This document shows, piece by piece, positions 1 through 5,385 of a stretch of DNA of 5,385 bases. The notes below the pieces were generated by a model. That model was given only the letters and a program-made list of their open reading frames with translations. It ran no database searches and was not told the origin of the DNA. The position numbers were made by a program, and so were the translations under genes. The stretch spans positions 1 through 5,385 of the forward strand of contig DAHZDR010000025.1 in NCBI GenBank assembly GCA_027403435.1. Direction: 5' to 3'. The number at the start of each line of letters is the position of its first letter. Position 1 is the stretch's first letter. Origin of the DNA: Deltaproteobacteria bacterium. GTDB taxonomy: Bacteria > Desulfobacterota > Binatia > Binatales > Binataceae.

Positions 1-1479
1 CGCGCCCGGCTCACCTTCGCCGATATCAGCGCGCAGTCGAATCTAATCGCCAACGCGCTGACGGCGCTCGGTCTCGGCCGCGGTTCGGCGGTGATGATCG
101 CGCTGCCGCGGATTTCGCTATGGCAGGCGGCTTATATCGGCGCGCTGAAAGCGGGCGCAATGGTTATTCCGTGCGTTGCGATGCTGCGCGAGAAGGACTT
201 TGCCTATCGCGCCAATCATTCGGGGGCGCGCGCGATAATAGCCGGCGCCGAAAGCGCCGAGCTGATTGCCGGCCTGCGCAATCAATGCCCCGAACTCAAG
301 CATTACCTGCTCGCGGGAAGCTCGCGTCCCGGATGGCTCTCGCTGCATGAGGCGATGCGCAACGCGGCGGCGTATTTCCGTCCCGCTGAAACCGCCGCCG
401 ACGACCCCGCGATTTGCTACTACACCTCCGGCACCACGCGAGAGCCCAAGGCGGTCCTGCACGGCCACGCCTATACGTGGGCGCATCAGTACACCGGGTC
501 GATCTGGCTCGACCTCAAACCTGGCGATATCCATTGGACCACTTCGGACACCGGATGGGCGAAGGCGGCTTACGGCGTGCTCTTTGGTCCGTGGATGAAC
601 GGCGTGACGACCTTCATGTACAACGGCCGTTTCGAGCCGAAGAAGGAACTCGAACTACTGCGCCGTTACCGAATCACCACTTTCTGCGCCCCGCCAACCG
701 AGTACCGAATGCTGGTGAAGGAGGATTTGGCGAGCCTCAAGCCGCCGGCGCTGCGCCATTGCACGGGCGCTGGCGAACCGCTCAATCCCGAGGTGATCGC
801 AGTCTGGCGCGAGCAACTGGGACTCACGATCCATGACGGGTACGGGCAGACCGAAACCGCCCTGGTCGCGGCGAATCTGCCGGGAATGGAGATTAAGCCG
901 GGCTCGATGGGGCGGCCGTTTCCCGGAATCGACGCGCGCGTGCTCGATGTAAATCTCAACGAATGCGCCGAAGGTGAAGCCGGCCAGATCGCGGTGCGGA
1001 TCAAGCCGGACAAGCCGCCCTCGATTATGCGGGAGTATTGGCGGAATCCTGAGGAAAACGCCGCCGTTTTCAAGGGCGATTACTATCTTACCGGCGACAA
1101 CGCCTATCGCGACGGCGGCGGCTATCTATGGTTTGTCGGCCGCGCCGACGACGTTATCACCTCGGCCGGCTACCGGATCGGTCCGTTCGAAGTCGAAAGC
1201 GCGCTGCTCGAGCATCCGGCGGTGCTGGAATCGGCGGTGGTCGCGAGTCCCGACCCGGACCGCGGCGGGATCGTCAAGGCGTTCGTGCGGCTCAAGGCGG
1301 GGGTCGAACGGAGCGACGCGCTCGCGACCGAACTGCAAGAGCACGTCAAGCGCGTGACGGCGCCCTACAAGTATCCGCGCGAAATCGAATTCGTTGACGA
1401 CCTGCCGAAAACCGTCAGCGGAAAAATCCGGCGCGTCGAACTGCGCCAGCTCGAAGAGCGGCGCAAGCGCGGCGGATGA
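1..1479 (+). CDS. Medium-chain acyl-CoA synthetase (ACSM-type, AMP-forming), 5'-truncated by window edge
   Basis: It probably activates a medium-chain or aromatic carboxylic acid with ATP and CoA, via an acyl-adenylate, in the cytoplasm. The frame is open from base 1, so 492 codons are visible and roughly 50-80 N-terminal residues lie outside; the first ATG at 91 is internal. Adenylate-forming motifs appear in order (window codons): phosphate loop TSGTTREPK at 142-150, SDTGWAK at about 182-188, DGYGQTE at 279-285, YLTGD at 362-366, GRADDVI then GYRIGPFEVE at about 380-399, and PKTVSGKIRR near the C-terminus with the catalytic Lys at codon 475 (1423-1425). The GYRIGPFEVESAL, TAPYKYPR and PKTVSGK stretches match the ACSM medium-chain family closely, rather than acetyl-CoA synthetase or long-chain FadD. 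The oddity is Arg where the phosphate loop normally has Gly (TSGTTGxPK). The gene converges on the CMD-like gene 78 bases away. Family assignment is firm; the substrate is not known. Confidence 0.93.
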   Translation, partial: RARLTFADISAQSNLIANALTALGLGRGSAVMIALPRISLWQAAYIGALKAGAMVIPCVAMLREKDFAYRANHSGARAIIAGAESAELIAGLRNQCPELKHYLLAGSSRPGWLSLHEAMRNAAAYFRPAETAADDPAICYYTSGTTREPKAVLHGHAYTWAHQYTGSIWLDLKPGDIHWTTSDTGWAKAAYGVLFGPWMNGVTTFMYNGRFEPKKELELLRRYRITTFCAPPTEYRMLVKEDLASLKPPALRHCTGAGEPLNPEVIAVWREQLGLTIHDGYGQTETALVAANLPGMEIKPGSMGRPFPGIDARVLDVNLNECAEGEAGQIAVRIKPDKPPSIMREYWRNPEENAAVFKGDYYLTGDNAYRDGGGYLWFVGRADDVITSAGYRIGPFEVESALLEHPAVLESAVVASPDPDRGGIVKAFVRLKAGVERSDALATELQEHVKRVTAPYKYPREIEFVDDLPKTVSGKIRRVELRQLEERRKRGG

Positions 1480-1480
1480 G

Positions 1481-1498
1481 GCGGCGCGTTTGCGCCGC
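1481..1498. terminator. GC-rich hairpin between convergent genes, possible weak bidirectional terminator
   Basis: A perfect 7-bp stem (gcggcgc / gcgccgc) with a 4-base gttt loop starts two bases after the acyl-CoA synthetase stop codon. No T-run follows on either strand, so it is not a classical intrinsic terminator. Its place between two converging genes fits transcription ending or 3'-end protection for one or both. A second, looser repeat (1505-1511 with 1540-1546, 28-base loop) lies in the same gap. Confidence 0.35.
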
Positions 1499-1557
1499 AT
1501 TGAGTCCGGGGTGATTCAGGAGTCTCGCGCGATCGAACTCCCCGGAAAAACCGCGGG

Positions 1558-2115
1558 TCAGGATTTGCGGCGGCCTTCGAGCAGATTCATCTTGCCGGCG
1601 AATTCCTCGAGATCGACCTCGGTCGTCTCCAGCACCCGCGCGACCATTCCCCAGAAGCCGATCGCCATGATCAGTTCGACGATCTCGCCCGGCCCCAGAT
1701 GCTTCTCCAGGGCGCGCAGCGTTTCATGCTTGCCTTTGACGTTGCGCGCGACCTCGTCGGTCAGGCGCAAGACCAGCCGCTCGACCTCGTTGAAGCAGGC
1801 GGCCGGCTCCCAATTGTCCATCGCGGCGACCTGCGCGTCGGTGACGCCGACGGCCTTGGCGATCGGCACATGCTGGGTCCATTCATAGACCGAGGAGCTG
1901 ACCTTGGCGGTGCGCAGAATCGCGATTTCGCGCAGCTTGGCGTTGAGTTTGCCCTTGGTCAGCAGGGCATTGCCCAGCCGCGAGAAATTATGAAAAACGG
2001 CGTCCGCCGCGTTCGCCATCATCCGCGCGACGTTCATCTTGCGCGGGGTGTTGCCGAGAATTTCGCGGGTTTTTTCCGAAGCCTGGCTTTCGTCAACGTA
2101 CGGTAACAGCGCCAT
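1558..2115 (-). CDS. Carboxymuconolactone decarboxylase (CMD/AhpD-fold) family protein
   Basis: This is a 185-residue, largely helical protein of the CMD/AhpD-like superfamily. The family includes gamma-carboxymuconolactone decarboxylase of the protocatechuate pathway, AhpD-type peroxidases and many uncharacterised members. The core is the helix LREIAILRTAKVSSS (61-75) followed by VYEWTQHVPIAKAVGVTDAQV (77-96 and just beyond), carrying the conserved Glu78 and His82 of the family's ExxxH signature. The position often occupied by Cys before YEW is Ser75, and the only Cys in the protein is Cys107, so a CxxC peroxidase mechanism is not supported. The start is well placed: AAGGAG on the minus strand (plus coordinates 2124-2129) is 8 bases from the ATG. 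The DedA gene lies 126 bases upstream on the same strand and could share its transcript. The family is clear, but the exact reaction cannot be told from sequence. Confidence 0.9.
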   Translation of the reverse strand: MALLPYVDESQASEKTREILGNTPRKMNVARMMANAADAVFHNFSRLGNALLTKGKLNAKLREIAILRTAKVSSSVYEWTQHVPIAKAVGVTDAQVAAMDNWEPAACFNEVERLVLRLTDEVARNVKGKHETLRALEKHLGPGEIVELIMAIGFWGMVARVLETTEVDLEEFAGKMNLLEGRRKS

Positions 2116-2241
2116 CGCGGGAGCTCCTTCGCGGTGAATCGGGATTGGGCGGCGCTTCAGACGCGAGGGTCGCCGCCGGATTGGCCGGGAGCGTAGTCCC
2201 GTCAGGCGTGCCGATGCAACCCGTCCGCGCCGCGCCTCGGT

Positions 2242-2856
2242 TCAGGCGCCGCGCCGCATCCGCCGCCGCAGCCATAGCCAGAACAGGATCGCCGCAAGCG
2301 CGGCGCCGGCGGCGGCCAGATGGCCCGCGCGATGGATGATCGCCGCGACCCGTTCGAGCTCGTCGCCAACCAGGTAGCCGATCGTAATCACGAGGCCGCA
2401 CCAGATTATCGCGCCCAGCAGATTCCATCCGAAGAACCGCCAGAAACGCATCCCGGTCGCGCCCGCCATCGGACCCGCGATGAATCGCGCGCCCGCGACG
2501 AACCGCGCCATGAAAACGGCCTTGGCGCCATGCGCCGAGAAAAACGCGCGTAGCCGTTCGATACTCGGTTTGAGAAACGCGAACGTCGTCCCCAGCCAAT
2601 CGATCAGCCGCTGGCCGCCGGTGCGTCCGAAGGCGTAACCGGCGCAATCCCCGCTGACCGCGCTGATGGTGCCGACCAGATAAACCGCGCGCAGCTCCAG
2701 GATGTCGCGGCCGGCCAGAAAGCCGGCGGCCAGCAACACCGTCTCTTCCGGCACCGGCACTCCAAGGTTGCCGACGAAGACGCAGATGAACAGGCCGAGG
2801 TAGCCCCAATCGGCCAGAAAAGCCGCGATATTCGCTGGATCTAGCGCGTGATGCAT
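2242..2856 (-). CDS. DedA family inner-membrane protein (SNARE-associated/VTT domain)
   Basis: This is a polytopic inner-membrane protein of about 204 residues, the usual DedA length. Bacterial DedA proteins act in envelope homeostasis and lipid-carrier or phospholipid translocation, and several need the proton-motive force. From the chosen ATG, visible marks are a first hydrophobic stretch at about 10-31, GVPVPEET (32-39) with the conserved acidic pair Glu37-Glu38, SGDCAGYAFGR (68-78), ARFVAGARFIAG (117-128) with Arg118 and Arg124 matching the two essential arginines of the family, then hydrophobic segments at about 142-164 and 178-196 and a basic C-terminal tail RRRMRRGA. The usual Pro between the arginines is Ala121. 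The frame stays open to a TTG at 3025-3027, but the added 57 residues are Arg/Ala-rich and unlike the family, and that TTG lies inside a palindrome, so the ATG at 2854-2856 is preferred. Its ribosome site is weak: GGAG (plus 2870-2873) is 13 bases away. Confidence 0.88.
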   Translation of the reverse strand: MHHALDPANIAAFLADWGYLGLFICVFVGNLGVPVPEETVLLAAGFLAGRDILELRAVYLVGTISAVSGDCAGYAFGRTGGQRLIDWLGTTFAFLKPSIERLRAFFSAHGAKAVFMARFVAGARFIAGPMAGATGMRFWRFFGWNLLGAIIWCGLVITIGYLVGDELERVAAIIHRAGHLAAAGAALAAILFWLWLRRRMRRGA

Positions 2857-3002
2857 CAGGATGTTGACGCTCCGGCGGCGCGCGAATCGCCCGCCGAAGG
2901 CTATCCAGATTGCCGGATTGCGCGGCGCAAGGTAAGGGCGGCGCCGCGCGCCTTTGCCGATTCTTCGCCTGACGAACGCTCGCGCCGCCGCTTCACGCGT
3001 CA

Positions 3003-3033
3003 CGATAGTTGCGACAAAACATCGCAACTATCG
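3003..3033. promoter_or_regulatory. Perfect 12-bp inverted repeat with 7-base spacer, probable operator
   Basis: The arms cgatagttgcga (3003-3014) and tcgcaactatcg (3022-3033) are exact reverse complements, separated by caaaaca. The arms are more AT-rich than the surrounding DNA, and no T-run follows on either strand, which argues against a terminator. Position in a divergent promoter region and dyad symmetry fit binding of a dimeric transcription factor controlling the DedA side, the SnoaL side or both. The regulator family cannot be named, and no regulator gene lies in the window. Confidence 0.6.
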
Positions 3034-3077
3034 CGCCGCGTTCCGCGTCCTTCCCTCACCTCCGCAATTCGTCGCCT

Positions 3078-3107
3078 TTGAGATGCCGCGGCAAAATGCG
3101 CTATGCA
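3078..3107 (+). promoter_or_regulatory. Weak sigma70-like promoter candidate for the SnoaL-DLH-GH88 genes
   Basis: TTGAGA (3078-3083, five of six matches to the -35 consensus) is followed after 18 bases by TATGCA (3102-3107, only three of six matches to the -10 consensus). It would give a leader of roughly 85 bases before the ATG at 3199 and sits 45 bases downstream of the palindrome. The -10 match is poor, and such matches arise by chance. Confidence 0.25.
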
Positions 3108-3183
3108 GGAAGTCGCGAGGCGCATGCGGCGTCCGTCCGCCGCCGTCGTGGCGGCTGCGGCCACGCGTCGCGAAACCATCCGC

Positions 3184-3188
3184 GGGAG
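3184..3188 (+). promoter_or_regulatory. Shine-Dalgarno site (GGAGG) fixing the SnoaL-like start
   Basis: GGAGG lies 10 bases before the ATG at 3199, within gggagg. The alternative in-frame ATG at 3103 adds 32 Arg/Ala-rich residues with no family resemblance, so this site supports the shorter protein. Confidence 0.6.
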
Positions 3189-3198
3189 GCGCGCGAAG

Positions 3199-3657
3199 AT
3201 GAAGACCATCGAGGAGCGGCTGTCCGCGCTCGAAGCGATCGAGGAAATTTGCCGGCTCAAGGCGCGCTATGCCGCCGCCTGCGACGCCAATTACGACGCC
3301 GACGCGATCGCGGCGCTGTTCGCCGAGGACGCCGTATGGGACGGCGGCGCGCTCGGCAAGGCCGAGGGACGCGAGGCGATTCGCGCCTTCTTTCGCGGCG
3401 CGCCGAAGCATTTCCCCTTCGCCATCCATCACGTGATGAACCCGATAATCGAGGTCGATGGCGATCGCGCGAGCGCGCAATGGTATCTGTTGCAGCCGGC
3501 CACGATGGCGCGCGGCAACCGGGCGGTATGGCTGGCGGCGACCTATCATGACGAATACGCGCGGATTGGCGGCGAATGGAAATTCAAGCGGCTGGCCGTG
3601 ACGCCGCGTTTCCTGACGCCCTATGAAGAAGGATGGGCGCGCCAGCCGTTCGTCTGA
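3199..3657 (+). CDS. SnoaL-like / NTF2-like fold protein
   Basis: This is a 152-residue single-domain protein of the cone-shaped alpha+beta NTF2 fold (SnoaL_4-like), which includes scytalone dehydratase, the bile acid 7-alpha-dehydratase BaiE, polyketide cyclases and many uncharacterised proteins. The N-terminal helix pattern (IEERLSALEAIEEICRLKARYAAACD, residues 4-29) is followed by DADAIAALFAEDAVWD (33-48), GREAIRAFF (57-65), HHVMNPIIEVDGDRASAQWYL (77-97) and YHDEYARIGGEWKFKRLAV (116-134), the standard order. Tyr24, Asp29 and His77/His78 sit where dehydratases of this fold carry catalytic Tyr, Asp and His, but the fold is often non-enzymatic and this does not settle function. There is no signal peptide, so it should be cytoplasmic. 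The dienelactone hydrolase gene starts 54 bases downstream on the same strand. Fold assignment is strong; the reaction is unknown. Confidence 0.87.
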   Translation: MKTIEERLSALEAIEEICRLKARYAAACDANYDADAIAALFAEDAVWDGGALGKAEGREAIRAFFRGAPKHFPFAIHHVMNPIIEVDGDRASAQWYLLQPATMARGNRAVWLAATYHDEYARIGGEWKFKRLAVTPRFLTPYEEGWARQPFV

Positions 3658-3671
3658 GCTTCGCGAACGGC
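3645..3671 (+). other. Inverted repeat spanning the SnoaL-like stop codon
   Basis: An exact 8-bp stem, gccgttcg (3645-3652) and cgaacggc (3664-3671), has an 11-base loop containing the TGA at 3655-3657. No T-run follows, so it is more likely an mRNA structure in the intercistronic region, or chance in GC-rich DNA, than a terminator. Confidence 0.3.
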
Positions 3672-3711
3672 GTCCGCCTCGATCAAGATGCGAAAGCTGA
3701 GGTGACCGAAG

Positions 3712-4482
3712 ATGGCATTACCCGGAGAAGTGACGAATCCCGGCGCGCTCGCGACGAGCGACGTTACCTTTCAGAGCGACGGTTTCGCGATACGCGCCTA
3801 TCTGGCGCGGCCCAAGGCGCCGGGAAACTATCCCGGCGTGATCATCCTGCACGAGGCGTTTGGACTCGTCGAGCATGAGCGCGACGTCGCCCGCCGTTTC
3901 GCCAACCAGGGCTTTATCGCGTTCGCGCCCGATGTCTATTCGCGCGTCGGCGCGCCCCGCAATCCGGGCGACATGACCGAGGTGCGCGCCAAGATGTTCG
4001 GCCTTGCCGATGCGCAACTGGTGCGCGACTTCGACGCCGCCGCGGCCTTCGTCCGCGCGCAGCCCGGCGCCAGCGGCAAGGTCGGATGCGTCGGGTTCTG
4101 CGTTGGCGGCCGATGGACGCTGCTGTTCGCCTGTTCGAGCGGCAAGGTTGACGCCGCGATCGATTGCTGGGGCGGATTTATCACGCGCGCCACGCCCGAC
4201 GCGGCCGTTACCCCCGAGCGGCCGACGCCGGTGATCGATCTCGCGCCGCGGCTCCATTGTCCGCTTTACGTCGTCTGCGGCGAGGAAGACCAGAATCCCT
4301 CGCCCGCCGACGCCGAGGAACTGCGCAAGCGGCTGGCCGCCGCCGGCAAGCAATTCGAGGTGGAAATTTTCCGCAACGCCGGCCACGCCTTCTTCGCCGA
4401 CTATCGGCCGAGCTATCGCGAAAAGGCGGCGTTCGATCTCTGGCCCAAAATGACCGCGTTCTTCAAGAAGAACCTGGCGTAG
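3712..4482 (+). CDS. Dienelactone hydrolase family protein (alpha/beta hydrolase)
   Basis: This 256-residue cytoplasmic alpha/beta hydrolase resembles carboxymethylenebutenolidase, which opens dienelactones to maleylacetate in chloroaromatic breakdown; many relatives act on other lactones or esters. The Cys-Asp-His triad is visible: Cys130 in GFCVGG (128-133), Asp193 in GEEDQNPSP (190-198) and His225 in GHAFF (224-228). Glu48 in ILHEAFG (45-51) matches the family's active-site Glu that pairs with the Cys. An N-terminal strand pattern, GFAIRAYLARP (24-34), opens the domain, and the length suits the family (about 230-260). GAGG at 3699-3702 is 9 bases from the ATG. It follows the SnoaL-like gene by 54 bases and precedes the GH88 gene by 24, so one transcript is likely. 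No chlorocatechol dioxygenase, cycloisomerase or maleylacetate reductase lies nearby, so classical chlorocatechol degradation is not supported. Confidence 0.93.
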   Translation: MALPGEVTNPGALATSDVTFQSDGFAIRAYLARPKAPGNYPGVIILHEAFGLVEHERDVARRFANQGFIAFAPDVYSRVGAPRNPGDMTEVRAKMFGLADAQLVRDFDAAAAFVRAQPGASGKVGCVGFCVGGRWTLLFACSSGKVDAAIDCWGGFITRATPDAAVTPERPTPVIDLAPRLHCPLYVVCGEEDQNPSPADAEELRKRLAAAGKQFEVEIFRNAGHAFFADYRPSYREKAAFDLWPKMTAFFKKNLA

Positions 4483-4491
4483 GCACGCGCG

Positions 4492-4498
4492 AAAGGAG
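4492..4498 (+). promoter_or_regulatory. Strong Shine-Dalgarno site (AAAGGAG) for the GH88-like gene
   Basis: AAAGGAG sits 8 bases before the ATG at 4507 and just after the dienelactone hydrolase stop (4480-4482). It sets the start of the 3'-truncated gene and supports translation as part of an operon. Confidence 0.75.
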
Positions 4499-4506
4499 TG
4501 AATCCG

Positions 4507-5385
4507 ATGGCTGGAACGCAATGGGACGCGGCAATCGCACGGATGCGGGCGCGGGTCGATCATACCGCCGCGACCGTGCGCGACGGCTTTCCGCATTTCG
4601 CCGAACCCGCTTCCGGCGCGTGGACGCTGACCCCGCATGGCGATTGGACGGGCGGCTACTGGAACGCGATGCTCTGGCTGACGGCGGCGGCGACCGGCGA
4701 CGATCGCTACGCGAAGCTGGGCGCGGAGTGGACCGCGCGGCTGCGTTCGCGGGTCGATTCGCAGACGTCGGCGCGCGGGTTGCTCTTTTATTACGGCGCG
4801 GCGCTCGGCGCGATTCTTCGCGGCGACGCCGCCGCGCGCGAACTGGGAATCGCGGCGGCGCGATCGCTCGCCGCCAGCTACAATCCGCGCGCCGAAGTTA
4901 TCCCGATGGGCGCGGAATTCGAGGAGGCGCATAGCGTCGGCGTCGGCGAATCGGAAGTCGATGTCGTGCAGATCGCGGCGCTTCTGGGGTGGGCCGCGCG
5001 GGAAACCGGCGACGCCAGTCTGCGCGAAATCGGCGCCCGCCATGCGCGTCGCCATATCGAATTCTGCATGCGCGCCGACGGCTCGATCTGCCAGTCGGCA
5101 TCGTTCGATCCGGCGACCGGCGCAATGAAGCGGCGCTACACGCACAAGGGCATCACGGATTCGAGCACCTGGGCGCGGGCGCAGGCGTGGGGCGTTTTGG
5201 GATGGGCGCTCGCGGCGCATTGGACCGGCGATCTGGCGCTGCTCCAACCGGCGGAGCGCGCGGCGCATTGGTGGAACGCGCACGTGCCGCCCGATCGGGT
5301 GGCGTTCTGGGATTTCGACGACCCGGCGATTCCGCATACGAATCGCGACACTTCGGCGACGGCGATCGCGGCGGCCGGGATGCTC
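4507..5385 (+). CDS. Glycoside hydrolase family 88-like protein (unsaturated uronyl hydrolase fold), 3'-truncated by window edge
   Basis: The frame is open from the ATG to the last base, giving 293 codons. GH88 enzymes are about 375 residues, so roughly 80 are missing. GH88 unsaturated glucuronyl hydrolases remove the 4,5-unsaturated uronic acid left at chain ends by polysaccharide lyases, by hydrating its double bond. The (alpha/alpha)6-barrel signatures match: HGDWTGGYWNAMLW (44-57), LLGWAARETGD (159-169), THKGITDSSTWARAQAWG (212-229), VAFWDFDDP (265-273) and NRDTSATAIAAAGML (279-293). Asp152 (4960-4962) matches the general acid/base Asp149 of the Bacillus sp. GL1 enzyme. The His-Asp of the family's HHDxGF motif, which includes the second key Asp88, is replaced here by Ser88-Ala89 (TSARGLLF). 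No signal peptide is seen, so it should be cytoplasmic. It follows the dienelactone hydrolase by 24 bases. The fold is firm; classical UGL activity is doubtful. Confidence 0.9.
   Translation, partial: MAGTQWDAAIARMRARVDHTAATVRDGFPHFAEPASGAWTLTPHGDWTGGYWNAMLWLTAAATGDDRYAKLGAEWTARLRSRVDSQTSARGLLFYYGAALGAILRGDAAARELGIAAARSLAASYNPRAEVIPMGAEFEEAHSVGVGESEVDVVQIAALLGWAARETGDASLREIGARHARRHIEFCMRADGSICQSASFDPATGAMKRRYTHKGITDSSTWARAQAWGVLGWALAAHWTGDLALLQPAERAAHWWNAHVPPDRVAFWDFDDPAIPHTNRDTSATAIAAAGML

Larger units (their letters stand above)
2857..3198. other. Divergent intergenic region between the DedA and SnoaL-like genes
   Basis: These 342 bases separate divergently transcribed genes and should hold promoters for both sides. 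The clear structure seen is the perfect inverted repeat at 3003-3033, plus a weak plus-strand promoter candidate at 3078-3107. Open frames entering from both genes (to TTG 3025-3027 on minus, and to ATG 3103 on plus) encode low-complexity Arg/Ala-rich peptide without family resemblance and are judged non-coding. No tRNA or small RNA gene is recognised. Confidence 0.6.

Noticed and set aside
91..93. ATG at 91 as the true start of the acyl-CoA synthetase
   Set aside because: The same frame is open from base 1 and encodes family-like sequence (LTFADISAQSNLIANAL) before it, so the gene begins outside the window.
2186..2201. Short hairpin (cggga / tcccg) between the DedA and CMD-like genes
   Set aside because: The stem is only five base pairs, with no T-run on either strand, and is expected by chance in this composition.
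2093..2809. A 238-codon minus-strand frame overlapping the DedA gene
   Set aside because: It overlaps the recognised DedA frame for most of its length, is low in complexity and shows no family motifs.
3003..3033. The palindrome read as an intrinsic terminator
   Set aside because: Neither side is followed by a T-run, and it lies upstream of divergent genes rather than after a gene end.
3103..3198. Upstream ATG extension of the SnoaL-like protein
   Set aside because: The 32 added residues are Arg/Ala-rich and unlike the family. The GGAGG before 3199 and the family's usual N-terminus support the shorter form.
3718..5337. A 539-codon open frame on the minus strand, antisense to the dienelactone hydrolase and GH88-like genes
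   Set aside because: Its product is Arg/Ala/Gly-rich without recognisable domains, and it mirrors the GC-biased codons of two clearly identified plus-strand genes. It is a composition shadow.
1..5385. Many short GC-rich repeats such as gcgatcgc, gcggcg and cgcgcg
   Set aside because: They are scattered, irregular and explained by codon choice in GC-rich genes; no regular spacing or array was seen.

Overview
The window is GC-rich, gene-dense bacterial DNA with strong G/C preference at third codon positions, so long spurious open frames appear on the opposite strand. It holds six protein-coding genes, two of them cut by the window edges. No rRNA, tRNA, CRISPR array, transposase or phage gene was seen. 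The gene content (acyl-CoA ligase, carboxymuconolactone-decarboxylase-like protein, SnoaL-like protein, dienelactone hydrolase, GH88 glycosidase) suggests the chromosome of a soil- or sediment-type heterotroph that degrades organic acids and plant- or polysaccharide-derived compounds. A proteobacterium or a related GC-rich uncultured lineage would fit, but nothing here fixes the taxon.

Layout. Positions 1-1479 (+) hold most of a medium-chain acyl-CoA synthetase of the ACSM type, with its N-terminus outside the window. It converges on a minus-strand pair: a CMD/AhpD-fold protein (1558-2115) and, upstream of it on the same strand, a DedA-family membrane protein (2242-2856). A 342-base divergent intergenic region (2857-3198) follows. 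It contains a perfect 12-bp inverted repeat with a 7-base spacer (3003-3033), the best candidate regulatory site in the window. To its right, three plus-strand genes are closely spaced and probably co-transcribed: a SnoaL/NTF2-like protein (3199-3657), a dienelactone hydrolase family protein (3712-4482), and the N-terminal three quarters of a GH88 unsaturated-uronyl-hydrolase-like protein (4507 to the window end).

How they may work together. The acyl-CoA ligase would activate a carboxylic acid to its CoA thioester. The SnoaL-DLH-GH88 cluster combines a small-molecule-binding fold, a Cys-His-Asp hydrolase and a sugar hydrolase-like protein, which could process a sugar- or lactone-containing substrate. 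That link is inferred from spacing only.

Most notable points: the perfect palindrome in the divergent region; a GH88 protein that keeps one catalytic Asp but has Ser-Ala where the family's His-Asp pair should be; and an acyl-CoA synthetase whose phosphate-binding loop has Arg in place of a conserved Gly. No clearly new multi-gene system was found.
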